A model generated the notes under the pieces. That model searched no databases. It saw only the letters and a list, made by a program, of their open reading frames with translations, and was not told where the DNA came from. A DNA stretch of 64,000 nucleotides from Croceitalea dokdonensis DOKDO 023 (GTDB taxonomy: Bacteria > Bacteroidota > Bacteroidia > Flavobacteriales > Flavobacteriaceae), in NCBI RefSeq assembly GCF_001306415.1, contig NZ_LDJX01000004.1, positions 223,501 through 287,500 of the forward strand, read 5' to 3'. This document shows positions 8,852 through 16,908 of the stretch, piece by piece (the stretch's first letter is position 1; the number at the start of each line of letters is the position of its first letter). Position numbers and translations under genes: made by a program.

Positions 8852-9592
8852 ATGAAGTTACGCGCAGAAAATATCATGAAAGCTTACCGCGGCAGGAAAG
8901 TGGTAAAAGGCATCTCCTTGGAGGTAAACCAGGGTGAAATTGTTGGCTTGTTGGGGCCTAACGGTGCCGGTAAAACCACCTCTTTCTACATGATCGTTGG
9001 CTTGATCAAGCCCAATGGGGGCCATATTTATCTGGACGATATGGAAATCACCAATTTCCCCATGTACAAAAGGGCACAGAACGGTATTGGGTATTTGGCG
9101 CAAGAAGCATCTGTCTTTAGAAAATTAAGCATCGAAAAAAACATTCTCAGCGTACTCCAGACCACCACGCTTTCCAAGAAGGAACAGCATATGAAAATGG
9201 AATCGCTCATAGATGAATTTAGCTTGGGGCATATCCGCAAAAACCGGGGTGACCTGCTTTCTGGTGGCGAACGCAGACGTACGGAAATTGCAAGGGCCTT
9301 GGCCACGGACCCTAAGTTCATCCTCTTGGATGAACCCTTTGCCGGGGTGGACCCCGTTGCCGTTGAGGATATACAACGCATCGTAGCCCAATTAAAGAAC
9401 AAAAACATAGGTATCCTTATTACCGATCACAACGTGCAGGAAACCTTGGCCATCACAGAACGCTCTTACCTCATGTTCGAAGGTGGTATCCTAAAAGCAG
9501 GGATTCCAGAGGATTTGGCCAAAGACGAAATGGTTCGGCAAGTTTATTTAGGGCAAAACTTTGAGCTTCGTAAAAAGAAGTTGGACTTTTAA
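8852..9592 (+). CDS. lptB: LPS export ABC transporter ATPase LptB
   Basis: The cytosolic ATPase of the LptBFG complex that extracts lipopolysaccharide from the inner membrane. Walker A GPNGAGKT (35-42), the signature LSGGERRR (from 136), Walker [13 protein letters not shown] (157-167) and a switch His in LITDHNV are all present. The specific phrases [12 protein letters not shown] and [10 protein letters not shown] are LptB hallmarks. Length 246 is normal. It lies 55 bases after the AhpD-like gene, and the linkage with kdsD makes sense because both serve LPS. Confidence 0.95.
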   Translation: MKLRAENIMKAYRGRKVVKGISLEVNQGEIVGLLGPNGAGKTTSFYMIVGLIKPNGGHIYLDDMEITNFPMYKRAQNGIGYLAQEASVFRKLSIEKNILSVLQTTTLSKKEQHMKMESLIDEFSLGHIRKNRGDLLSGGERRRTEIARALATDPKFILLDEPFAGVDPVAVEDIQRIVAQLKNKNIGILITDHNVQETLAITERSYLMFEGGILKAGIPEDLAKDEMVRQVYLGQNFELRKKKLDF

Positions 9593-9666
9593 GAGCATCC
9601 ACACGCACAATACTAAATTTGCCAAAGGTGGGCACATTGGTTGCCAAACTTCACACTAAAGAACAC

Positions 9667-10473
9667 CTATCTAATCGCAAAAGTCAGGGTAGCCCAGTTA
9701 GATTCATAATCCACACCGTCCTCCGCACTTTTTTCCATGTGAATGGTAGCTATGTACCACTGGCCGCTGCGATTCGGAAATATCTTGATGATACCGTTGG
9801 CATCGGTACGTGCAGAACGTTCGTGGTCATGTGCGTCTAAACCCGGCATGCTTGTACTATAATGGCAAATATGGTTCGCAAGGGGTTTACCGGCGCTCAA
9901 TAATTGAAAGCTTACCGCTTCTCCTTTACCCACGGTATAAGGATTGGTCTTTGCCACAAACTCTATAGGAAACCCAAAATAGGCACCAAACTCTGGCGTA
10001 TTTTTATCACCCACCTGCAACAACGTCTTTACGTGCTTTGCATATTTTTCCTTGACCGCAACATCTTGGGTACCCGTTGCCATTCTTTCCGCCATGGTAT
10101 CCTCCAATCCTTCATGTTCCAAATAGTCTTGGAACGCCTGGCCGTCCATGGAAATCATTCTTGGCTTGGTAGAAATGCCCCCTGCATAGGTACCCACGTC
10201 ACCCACCGAAAATCTCATATACGTGGTTTGGTTTATATCATAAAACATATCCTCTTTAAGCGCTAGCTTATAGTTTGGACCAAGCAGTTGTGCATCAGAA
10301 ATTCGGTCTCGATCAATAGTATTTTCACTTTTATCAAAAGTCCCATTAAACAAGAAAAGCGTAGCTTGCGTATTTGGGCTGAAAAAATAAGAATCGGCTT
10401 TAAAAAAAAGTTCATGGGAACAGCATAGTACATAGGTTGCAACAATTGCGCATAGGGAAAGAAATCGTTTCAT
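9667..10473 (-). CDS. Exported DUF4198 domain protein
   Basis: A 268-residue protein with an N-terminal signal-like stretch ending near CCSHELFFKAD. A His close to the mature N-terminus followed by aromatic residues fits DUF4198 proteins, which are periplasmic and in some organisms lie beside nickel or cobalt uptake genes. The C-terminal half is an Ig-like strand-rich domain (KGEAVSFQLLSAGKPL; TDANGIIKIFPNRSGQW). No TonB receptor or metal transporter is nearby, so the substrate link is not supported here. A role in metal handling is only inference from the family. Confidence 0.82.
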   Translation of the reverse strand: MKRFLSLCAIVATYVLCCSHELFFKADSYFFSPNTQATLFLFNGTFDKSENTIDRDRISDAQLLGPNYKLALKEDMFYDINQTTYMRFSVGDVGTYAGGISTKPRMISMDGQAFQDYLEHEGLEDTMAERMATGTQDVAVKEKYAKHVKTLLQVGDKNTPEFGAYFGFPIEFVAKTNPYTVGKGEAVSFQLLSAGKPLANHICHYSTSMPGLDAHDHERSARTDANGIIKIFPNRSGQWYIATIHMEKSAEDGVDYESNWATLTFAIR

Positions 10474-10622
10474 GGGAATCTGGTTTTGTTTACCGTATGT
10501 ACGATAAAAACCAATATGGGGTTTTATTTCCCTAAAAGCATTGTTGCGTTTGTGCTGTAAAAACTAAGCAATTCCAATAGAAAAAGGTATAGGGTTGTGT
10601 ACCATAGCGACTGTGGAAAAGA

Positions 10623-11225
10623 CTATTCTACCACGGTAAAGCGAAGTGCTCCATTTGCAGCACCACGTACGGTAGTCGTCACAAAAACATACTCTTGGGG
10701 CAATTTACCAAAATCGGTATCATAAAAACCAAACTGCCAATCGTTGCCGTAGAACCCAGATAACTGGTAAACCCCCGCCTCTTTTAAAAGAAACCCTATT
10801 CGCAGCCTATACGCATCGTCCTGGTAGTTCACATCCAATGCCAATTGCGTGGTTTCAAATTCTGGAATCTGAAAGACACCTGCTTCAAGCACCAAATCTT
10901 CTTGCGAAAAATTAACCAAAAAGGGCTTGGTGAAACTACTTTCCTTTTCCAGTTTTAGGGATATTCTCGCCTCTGTGGCACCCGTTATTTCAAAAATATC
11001 ATATGACTGTCCCGTTATTTCATCTATGACACGTTGCGGAACCTGTACATTTAACCATAAGGTATCCCCCACGGCATAGTTAAACCTATCACCATCCACA
11101 AATACAAGTTGGTTTTGTTGTACCTCATAGGTAACGGGCGGCACATAATCATCTTCTGGGCAGCCACACAAAGATGCGCATAGCACAGAAAAAGAGGCTA
11201 AAATAGAATGGACGTACAATTTCAT
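10623..11225 (-). CDS. Hypothetical lipoprotein downstream of pssA
   Basis: The 200-residue product starts with a signal peptide and a lipobox-like ASLCGC followed by PEDD, so it is probably a lipoprotein. The rest is a beta-rich domain with no motif I know. Its ATG overlaps the pssA stop in an ATGA tetranucleotide (11222-11225), so it is translationally coupled to pssA; whether the pairing is functional or only historical is unknown. Confidence 0.8.
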   Translation of the reverse strand: MKLYVHSILASFSVLCASLCGCPEDDYVPPVTYEVQQNQLVFVDGDRFNYAVGDTLWLNVQVPQRVIDEITGQSYDIFEITGATEARISLKLEKESSFTKPFLVNFSQEDLVLEAGVFQIPEFETTQLALDVNYQDDAYRLRIGFLLKEAGVYQLSGFYGNDWQFGFYDTDFGKLPQEYVFVTTTVRGAANGALRFTVVE

Positions 11226-11950
11226 GCCATCGATTTTTTATCCAATAAGGACATTACAATGTAAAGTAAAATGATGATAGGAACAGCCAAAAACCTAAGG
11301 GTGATCAGTAACACTAGGCTTGCTAGGAGAAAAAGGTACTTTACCGCATTGTCCTTAAAAGACCAATTAGAGAATTTGAGGGCAAACAAGGGTATGTTGG
11401 CGTTGAGCAGGTATGCGCTGATCAAAGTAATCCCCAGAAGCACCCATTGGTTTAAAATAACCTCATGAAGCACCGTGGTATTTTGATAAAATAAAATCAA
11501 CGGCAAAGACAAAATCAACAGGGCGTTTGCAGGCGTTGGCAAACCCAAAAAAGAGGAAACCTGGTTTTCATCCACGTTAAAATTGGCCAAACGATATGCA
11601 GATGCCAAGGTGATGATAAAACCGAAAAGAGGAAGCAGTTGCACCTCCGTATGCATACCAAATAAATCCAGATTCCAGCCACCTTTACTGGCCAAATTCA
11701 ATAGTTGAAACATAACGACGCCCGGCACAAGCCCACTGGTAACCATGTCAGCAAGGGAATCTAGTTGAACGCCCAATTCGCTTCGTACATCAAGGAGGCG
11801 CGCTGCAAGGCCATCAAAAAAATCGAAACAAATACCCATAAACACAAAAATGGCAGCAAATTCCAACTGATTCATTACTGCAAAAACGGTGGCGATACAA
11901 CCACAAAAAAGATTGAGCAGGGTAATGAAATTAGGAATATGCCTCTTCAT
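11222..11950 (-). CDS. pssA: CDP-diacylglycerol-serine O-phosphatidyltransferase
   Basis: Makes phosphatidylserine, the precursor of phosphatidylethanolamine, at the inner membrane. The CDP-alcohol phosphotransferase motif DG(x2)AR(x8)G(x3)D(x3)D is complete in the segment FDGLAARL ... GVQLDSLADMV (about residues 44-70). Seven or so hydrophobic segments follow. The length of 242 matches the membrane-type (Bacillus-like) PssA rather than the larger E. coli enzyme. No psd gene is visible in the window. Confidence 0.93.
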   Translation of the reverse strand: MKRHIPNFITLLNLFCGCIATVFAVMNQLEFAAIFVFMGICFDFFDGLAARLLDVRSELGVQLDSLADMVTSGLVPGVVMFQLLNLASKGGWNLDLFGMHTEVQLLPLFGFIITLASAYRLANFNVDENQVSSFLGLPTPANALLILSLPLILFYQNTTVLHEVILNQWVLLGITLISAYLLNANIPLFALKFSNWSFKDNAVKYLFLLASLVLLITLRFLAVPIIILLYIVMSLLDKKSMA

Positions 11951-12045
11951 AAATATAGTTTTTGTAAAAATAAACTAAAAATTAGGGATTAGTTGGTTGG
12001 GACTATTTGCACTCCAACAAATATGTTGATATTTGCCCTGTTGGT

Positions 12046-13215
12046 ATGAAAAAAAATATCTTTATTTTTTTATGGCTGTGTACCGGGCTTTATGCCTTGG
12101 GAGCCAAGTTGCCTACCTTAACGGAAAAAGCCCAGATCAGCGTTCTCACCTGCTCCTCTGGAGACGTTTTATATACCGCATTTGGACATACCGCCTTTAG
12201 GGTCCAAGATACCAGCCTTGGTATAGATGTGGTATATAATTATGGCACCTTTGATTTTGACCAACCTAACTTTTATCTGAATTTTGCAAAGGGGAAACTC
12301 ATCTATTCCCTATCGCGCAGAAGCTTTGAGGGCTTTTTATACGGTTATGAACTGGAAAAACGATGGGTAAAGGAACAATTGCTCAATTTATCCCAGCAAG
12401 AAACCAATGCCCTATTTGCTTTATTCGAAAAAGATTACCGACCAGAAAACCGGGATTATGCCTATGACCCCTTGTTCAATAACTGTTCTACCATAACGGG
12501 AGACATCCTAAAAGACAGATTGGGAAGCGATGTTGTATTCCATGACACCCACCTTAAGCAACTGTATACCTTTAGGCAACTGGTGCACCAATACATTGAT
12601 TCCAACACCTGGGGGGCGTTTGGCATAGATTTGGCCTTTGGTGGTATCACGGATAAAACCGCAACACTGCGCCAGCACATGTTTTTGCCCTATTACGCCA
12701 TGGACCAACTAGATAATGCCAGCATTAAAGGTGAACCCCTGGTGCTAAGGGAACGTAGTATCCTTGATTATGCGGATATCCGTTACCGATCCCATTTTCT
12801 GACCACTCCCCTTTTTTGGTTTTTGGCCGTGCTGCTCTTTGTAAGCGTTATCACCTACATTGATATAAAGCATAACAGTCGTAGCCGATGGCTAGACTTT
12901 GCCCTATTTTTCAGTAGTGGAATGGCTGGGCTTATTGTGATGCTGCTTTGGTTTGCGACCAACCATAAAGTGACCGAGCTCAATTTTAACTTTTTATGGC
13001 TTTTACCCCTTAACCTCCTTGTAAGTTTTGCGCTGTTGCGCGCAAAGGAACAACCAGTGTGGCTCGGCATTTATGTAAAAATGGCACTGGGCCTAATGGT
13101 CATGGCCATCATCATTTGGATTATTGGTATTCAAATAATATCGCCATTAAACATAGTGCTCATGCTTGTTTTGGCCACGAGGTACCTATTCTTACTTAAA
13201 ATGGCAAAAGCATGA
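12046..13215 (+). CDS. DUF4105 (Lnb N-terminal periplasmic-like) membrane protein
   Basis: A 389-residue protein with a signal peptide, an N-terminal extracytoplasmic domain of about 230 residues and at least four C-terminal membrane segments. The domain has the papain-like NlpC-type features of DUF4105: CSSGD and FGHTAFRV with His, and NNCSTITGDIL with a conserved Cys, which could form a Cys-His active site. The enzymatic activity is unproven; I infer a periplasmic hydrolase or acyltransferase anchored in the inner membrane. I use the ATG at 12046, directly before KKNIFIFLWL; the longer frame starts with an unlikely TTG. The stop overlaps the next gene's start in ATGA. Confidence 0.87.
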   Translation: MKKNIFIFLWLCTGLYALGAKLPTLTEKAQISVLTCSSGDVLYTAFGHTAFRVQDTSLGIDVVYNYGTFDFDQPNFYLNFAKGKLIYSLSRRSFEGFLYGYELEKRWVKEQLLNLSQQETNALFALFEKDYRPENRDYAYDPLFNNCSTITGDILKDRLGSDVVFHDTHLKQLYTFRQLVHQYIDSNTWGAFGIDLAFGGITDKTATLRQHMFLPYYAMDQLDNASIKGEPLVLRERSILDYADIRYRSHFLTTPLFWFLAVLLFVSVITYIDIKHNSRSRWLDFALFFSSGMAGLIVMLLWFATNHKVTELNFNFLWLLPLNLLVSFALLRAKEQPVWLGIYVKMALGLMVMAIIIWIIGIQIISPLNIVLMLVLATRYLFLLKMAKA

Positions 13216-15089
13216 ACCTACTCACCGTTGAAAACCTATCAAAATCATACGGGGAACTTGTGCTCTTCTCCAACATCTCCTTTGGTATCAACAAAGACCA
13301 GAAAATAGCCTTGATCGCCAAAAATGGAAGTGGTAAAACCTCCATTCTCAATATCATATCCGGAAAAGACAGCACGGAAACGGGACAGGTAACCACCAGA
13401 AAGGGAATTAAAATATCCTTTCTTGAGCAGGAGCCAGACCTCAATCCAAAGCTTACGGTAGAAGAAACCATCTTTGATTCTGGCAATGAAATACTATCCG
13501 TAATCGCACGGTATGAAGAAGCGGTGCAACAACCGGATGATCAAGAGGCGTTCCAGAAAGCATTTGAGGCCATGGAACGTTTTCAGGCATGGGATTTTGA
13601 AACACAGTACAAACAAATCCTCTTTAAACTCAATTTAAACGAATTGGATAAAAAAGTGGGCGTGCTTTCCGGTGGCCAAAAGAAACGCTTGGCACTGGCC
13701 AATGCGCTCATCAACAAACCAGATTTGCTGATTCTTGATGAGCCTACCAACCATTTGGATTTGGAAATGATCGAATGGTTGGAAGATTTTTTTAAAAAAG
13801 AAAACATCACCCTATTTATGGTGACCCACGACCGTTATTTTTTGGAACGGGTCTGTAATGAAATCATAGAGCTGGACAACAACCAACTGTACAGTTACAA
13901 GGGCAATTATTCTTACTATTTGGAAAAAAGGGAAGCCCGTTTGGAACGGGAGGCCGTGGAACAGCACAAGGACAAGCTACTCTTCAAAAAAGAACTGGAC
14001 TGGATGCGGCGGCAACCCAAGGCAAGGACCACCAAATCCAAATCCCGTATAGACGATTTCCATGAAATAAAGTCTAGGGCCAGTAAACGGAGGCAGGAAC
14101 ACCAGGTACAACTAGAGCTGAACATGGAACGCCTTGGCAGTAAGATCGTGGAGCTCCACAAGGTGTCCAAATCCTTTGGGGACAACATCATGCTGGATAA
14201 GTTTGATTACTCCTTTACCAAAGGGGAACGCATTGGTGTCATTGGAAAAAATGGCACCGGCAAATCCACCTTTTTAAATATTCTTACGGGAAGGGAACCA
14301 AGTGCGGGCGGGAAGATCGTGATTGGCGATACCGTTAAATTTGGGTATTATACCCAAAAGGGCATCGCCCCAAAAGAGGGGCAAAAGGTAATTGATGTTA
14401 TCCGGGACTACGGGGATTTTATCCCTTTAAAAAAGGGACGGCAAATCTCTGCCCAACAGCTGCTGGAGCGATTTTTATTTGACCGAAAAAAGCAGTACGA
14501 TTTTGTTGAAAAACTTAGCGGTGGGGAGCGCAAGCGTTTGTATTTATGTACGGTACTTATCCAGAATCCCAACTTTTTAATTTTGGACGAACCCACCAAC
14601 GACCTGGACATTGTAACCCTAAATGTTTTGGAAAGTTTTCTGTTGGATTTTCCCGGCTGTTTGATCGTGGTTTCCCATGACCGGTATTTTATGGACAAAA
14701 TAGTGGATCATTTGTTTGTATTCCTTGGCAATGGGGTTATCGAGGATTTCCCCGGCAATTATTCTGACTACCGTTCTTATGAAAGCAGTAAACTTTTAGA
14801 AGAACGTGAAGAAAAAAGTGGAAACAAGGAAAAATCGGAAAAACAGCATTGGAAGCAAAAGGATAACACCGGAAAACTAAGTTATACCGAACAGAAAGAA
14901 TACAACAGGCTAGAAAAGGAAATTCAGCAATTAGAAGACCAAAAGCAAACCTTGCAGGAAAAGTTTACGGATGCCACACTTTCTGGGGATGAGATTAACC
15001 AATTGTCCATTGAACTGGGCGAGCTGGAACAAGCCATAGATACCAAAACCGAGCGTTGGTTTGAGCTGGGCGCACAATTAGAGGGCTGA
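13212..15089 (+). CDS. ABC-F family ATPase (Uup-like)
   Basis: Two ABC ATPase domains in one soluble chain with no membrane part, so this is an ABC-F protein that acts on ribosomes or nucleic acid, not a transporter. Domain 1 has AKNGSGKT and LSGGQKKRLALANAL with LILDEPTNHLD; domain 2 has GKNGTGKST and LSGGERKRL with LILDEPTNDLD. A charged linker lies between them, and a C-terminal coiled coil (roughly residues 550-625, KEYNRLEKEIQQLEDQ) resembles the DNA-binding tail of Uup. Length 625 fits Uup. It overlaps the DUF4105 gene by four bases. Confidence 0.92.
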   Translation: MNLLTVENLSKSYGELVLFSNISFGINKDQKIALIAKNGSGKTSILNIISGKDSTETGQVTTRKGIKISFLEQEPDLNPKLTVEETIFDSGNEILSVIARYEEAVQQPDDQEAFQKAFEAMERFQAWDFETQYKQILFKLNLNELDKKVGVLSGGQKKRLALANALINKPDLLILDEPTNHLDLEMIEWLEDFFKKENITLFMVTHDRYFLERVCNEIIELDNNQLYSYKGNYSYYLEKREARLEREAVEQHKDKLLFKKELDWMRRQPKARTTKSKSRIDDFHEIKSRASKRRQEHQVQLELNMERLGSKIVELHKVSKSFGDNIMLDKFDYSFTKGERIGVIGKNGTGKSTFLNILTGREPSAGGKIVIGDTVKFGYYTQKGIAPKEGQKVIDVIRDYGDFIPLKKGRQISAQQLLERFLFDRKKQYDFVEKLSGGERKRLYLCTVLIQNPNFLILDEPTNDLDIVTLNVLESFLLDFPGCLIVVSHDRYFMDKIVDHLFVFLGNGVIEDFPGNYSDYRSYESSKLLEEREEKSGNKEKSEKQHWKQKDNTGKLSYTEQKEYNRLEKEIQQLEDQKQTLQEKFTDATLSGDEINQLSIELGELEQAIDTKTERWFELGAQLEG

Positions 15090-15118
15090 TATCGCTAGGG
15101 AAAAAGCTATAAGACCTT

Positions 15119-15616
15119 ATGATGTTGTTCAAATTACAATCCTACGTTAAGTACATAGTTCGCGCTACCAATGAGCATGATGTGCACTCCCCTTTTGTCT
15201 TTAATTTTTTAACCCAAGCTTTGTATCAAAAACCAAAGCTTTCAAAAGATAAAACACTGGATATTTTATTGAAAAGCAGTCGCTATTTTAATATCAGACG
15301 AGCTCGCATTATTGGGAACGAGGGCTACACAGCCAAACTAGTGGAAAAACATCCAATCCTTGGACAGGAGGCCCCATTGGACGTCATCTATGTAGAGCAT
15401 ATGGAAAAGGAGCCGCTTTCCTTGGTGTCAGCGGAAGACGTTCACAATGATAGCTTTGTCCTAATTAACCATATTAGAAAGGATTCCCATGCCTTCCACG
15501 CGTGGCGAACCCTTATAGAATGGCCACAAATCTCCGTAAGCATTGATTTTTATTCCTGTGGGATGATATTTTTTAGGAAAGAACAAGAAAAACAACATTT
15601 TACGATACGGATATAA
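15119..15616 (+). CDS. Methyltransferase-like protein lacking the SAM-binding core
   Basis: The 165-residue product begins LFKLQSYVKYIVRATNEHDVHSPFVF and ends GMIFFRKEQEKQHFTIRI. From memory, both ends resemble a flavobacterial class I SAM-dependent methyltransferase family of roughly 230-260 residues. The middle, where that family has a 'LEIGTSLGLAT'-type SAM motif and acidic loop, is shortened here to about 70 residues (YFNIRRARIIGNEGYTAKL) without a glycine-rich loop. It is probably a catalytically dead derivative or a remnant, though the frame is intact and codon use looks normal. It follows the ABC-F gene by 29 bases. Confidence 0.7.
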   Translation: MMLFKLQSYVKYIVRATNEHDVHSPFVFNFLTQALYQKPKLSKDKTLDILLKSSRYFNIRRARIIGNEGYTAKLVEKHPILGQEAPLDVIYVEHMEKEPLSLVSAEDVHNDSFVLINHIRKDSHAFHAWRTLIEWPQISVSIDFYSCGMIFFRKEQEKQHFTIRI

Positions 15617-15648
15617 AAAAGTAATTTCGGAAAGTAAAGGAAGACACT

Positions 15649-15783
15649 ATGGATGATATCATTTACTACATATTTGGAGGGGCTGCCCTTATCTATTTGG
15701 TCATCTTGTTTCAGAACAAGCGTAGGAACAGGGCGCGTAGGTCAAGAAAATTTATGGAGGGCAAACAAAGACACAAAGAATGA
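15649..15783 (+). CDS. 44-residue single-span membrane peptide
   Basis: ATG at 15649, TGA at 15781-15783. The translation has an acidic start (MDDI), one hydrophobic helix (about residues 5-21, IYYIFGGAALIYLVILF) and a strongly basic C-terminal tail, so an N-out, C-in single-span topology is likely. The ATG of the adenosyltransferase overlaps its stop in ATGA, and a purine-rich GGAAG precedes its own start. Coupling plus clear amphiphilic design make it a credible gene. No function can be assigned. Confidence 0.7.
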   Translation: MDDIIYYIFGGAALIYLVILFQNKRRNRARRSRKFMEGKQRHKE

Positions 15784-16340
15784 AAATCTATACCAAGACT
15801 GGGGATAAGGCAACCACCTCGCTTTTTACGGGCAAGAGGGTACCCAAACACCATATTAGGATAGAGAGCTATGGTAGCGTAGATGAACTCAATAGTTACT
15901 TGGGACTGGTCCGGGATCAAAATATGGCTGGGCACCACAAGGAAATACTTGCCCAAATCCAAAACAAGCTATTTACCGTGGGTGCCATACTCGCCACAGA
16001 GCCCACAAAAGATAATAGGCTTAAAATAGCCAGGATTCATGAGGAAGACATCACCCTATTGGAAAAAGAAATGGACATGATGAACGATTCCCTTCCGGAA
16101 ATGACCCATTTCATACTTCCTGGTGGCCACACCACAGTGTCATACTGTCACATTGCCAGAACGGTTTGTAGGAGGGCGGAGCGTATGATTTCCCTATTGC
16201 ATGAAAATGAGCCTGTTCCTTCAGGTGTTTTAAGGTACGTAAATAGGTTATCTGACTATCTTTTTGTCTTGGCACGAAAATTGGCGATGGAATTGCAGGC
16301 CAAAGAGGTGAAGTGGATTCCGGAAAAAACAGACAAATAA
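15780..16340 (+). CDS. Cob(I)alamin adenosyltransferase, PduO type
   Basis: Transfers the adenosyl group of ATP to cob(I)alamin, making coenzyme B12 for methylmalonyl-CoA mutase and related enzymes. The N-terminal IYTKTGDKATTSLF is the ATP-binding signature, and the C-terminal half has CRRAERMISLL and RYVNRLSDYLFVLARK of the PduO trimer. Length 186 is normal. The start overlaps the 44-residue peptide gene in ATGA. MeaB, which protects the B12 mutase, is in the same window at 31.7 kb, so the cell probably uses adenosylcobalamin; no mutase gene is seen here. Confidence 0.93.
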   Translation: MKIYTKTGDKATTSLFTGKRVPKHHIRIESYGSVDELNSYLGLVRDQNMAGHHKEILAQIQNKLFTVGAILATEPTKDNRLKIARIHEEDITLLEKEMDMMNDSLPEMTHFILPGGHTTVSYCHIARTVCRRAERMISLLHENEPVPSGVLRYVNRLSDYLFVLARKLAMELQAKEVKWIPEKTDK

Positions 16341-16403
16341 ACTATCGTTTTTTTCGTTACTGCACTAGTTATTTAAAATATTTTTAAATAATTGCTGATT
16401 TAC

Positions 16404-16433
16404 TTGGCCAATTGGGTTTAAAAATTATTTTTG
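16404..16433 (+). promoter_or_regulatory. Promoter of the DUF2795 gene
   Basis: TTG at 16404-16406 and TATTTTTG at 16426-16433 match the Bacteroidota -33 and TAnnTTTG -7 elements with 19-base spacing. The start codon lies 27 bases further on. Confidence 0.6.
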
Positions 16434-16460
16434 CAAAAAATTTAAAATCAAACCGTTACT

Positions 16461-16685
16461 ATGTACTGGACGTTAGAATTAGCCTCATATTTAAGTGATG
16501 CGCCATGGCCAGCCTCCAAAGACGAATTAATAGATTATGCTATTAGGACAGGGGCGCCTTTAGAGGTTGTAGAAAATTTACAATCCATGGAAGAAGAAGG
16601 TGGCGAAATTTACGAATCCATCGAAGAGATCTGGCCAGATTATCCAACAGAGGAGGATTATCTCTGGAATGAAGACGAATATTAA
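16461..16685 (+). CDS. DUF2795 domain protein
   Basis: A 74-residue acidic protein. The first 50 residues match DUF2795: LASYLSDAPWPASKDELIDYAIRTGAP with the phrase PLEVVENLQ, a predicted small helical fold common in Bacteroidota and Actinobacteria. The tail is rich in Glu and Asp with EEDYLW. It has its own promoter and terminator, so it is a monocistronic unit. Role unknown; a nucleic-acid or regulatory adaptor has been suggested for such folds, but nothing here tests that. Confidence 0.88.
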   Translation: MYWTLELASYLSDAPWPASKDELIDYAIRTGAPLEVVENLQSMEEEGGEIYESIEEIWPDYPTEEDYLWNEDEY

Positions 16686-16710
16686 ACATTCCTCATATAA
16701 CAACATTGAC

Positions 16711-16735
16711 AAGCCTCATTTTTGAGGCTTTTTTT
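16711..16735 (+). terminator. Intrinsic terminator after the DUF2795 gene
   Basis: AAGCCTCA pairs with TGAGGCTT around a 4-base loop, followed by a run of T (to 16735). Confidence 0.85.
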
Positions 16736-16908
16736 ATGTAATTTTGACAGCCAATTGGACAAAATTGGTGAATATTAAATCTGGAACGGCTATTGTACCT
16801 TACAAAGCTTAGCCGTCTACATCCGATGGTTGTAACCATAAATGGTTGGGTAACACAAAAGTCCCTTAGAACATTTGTCCCATCCGTTGGAAATATAAAA
16901 TAGTTTTT

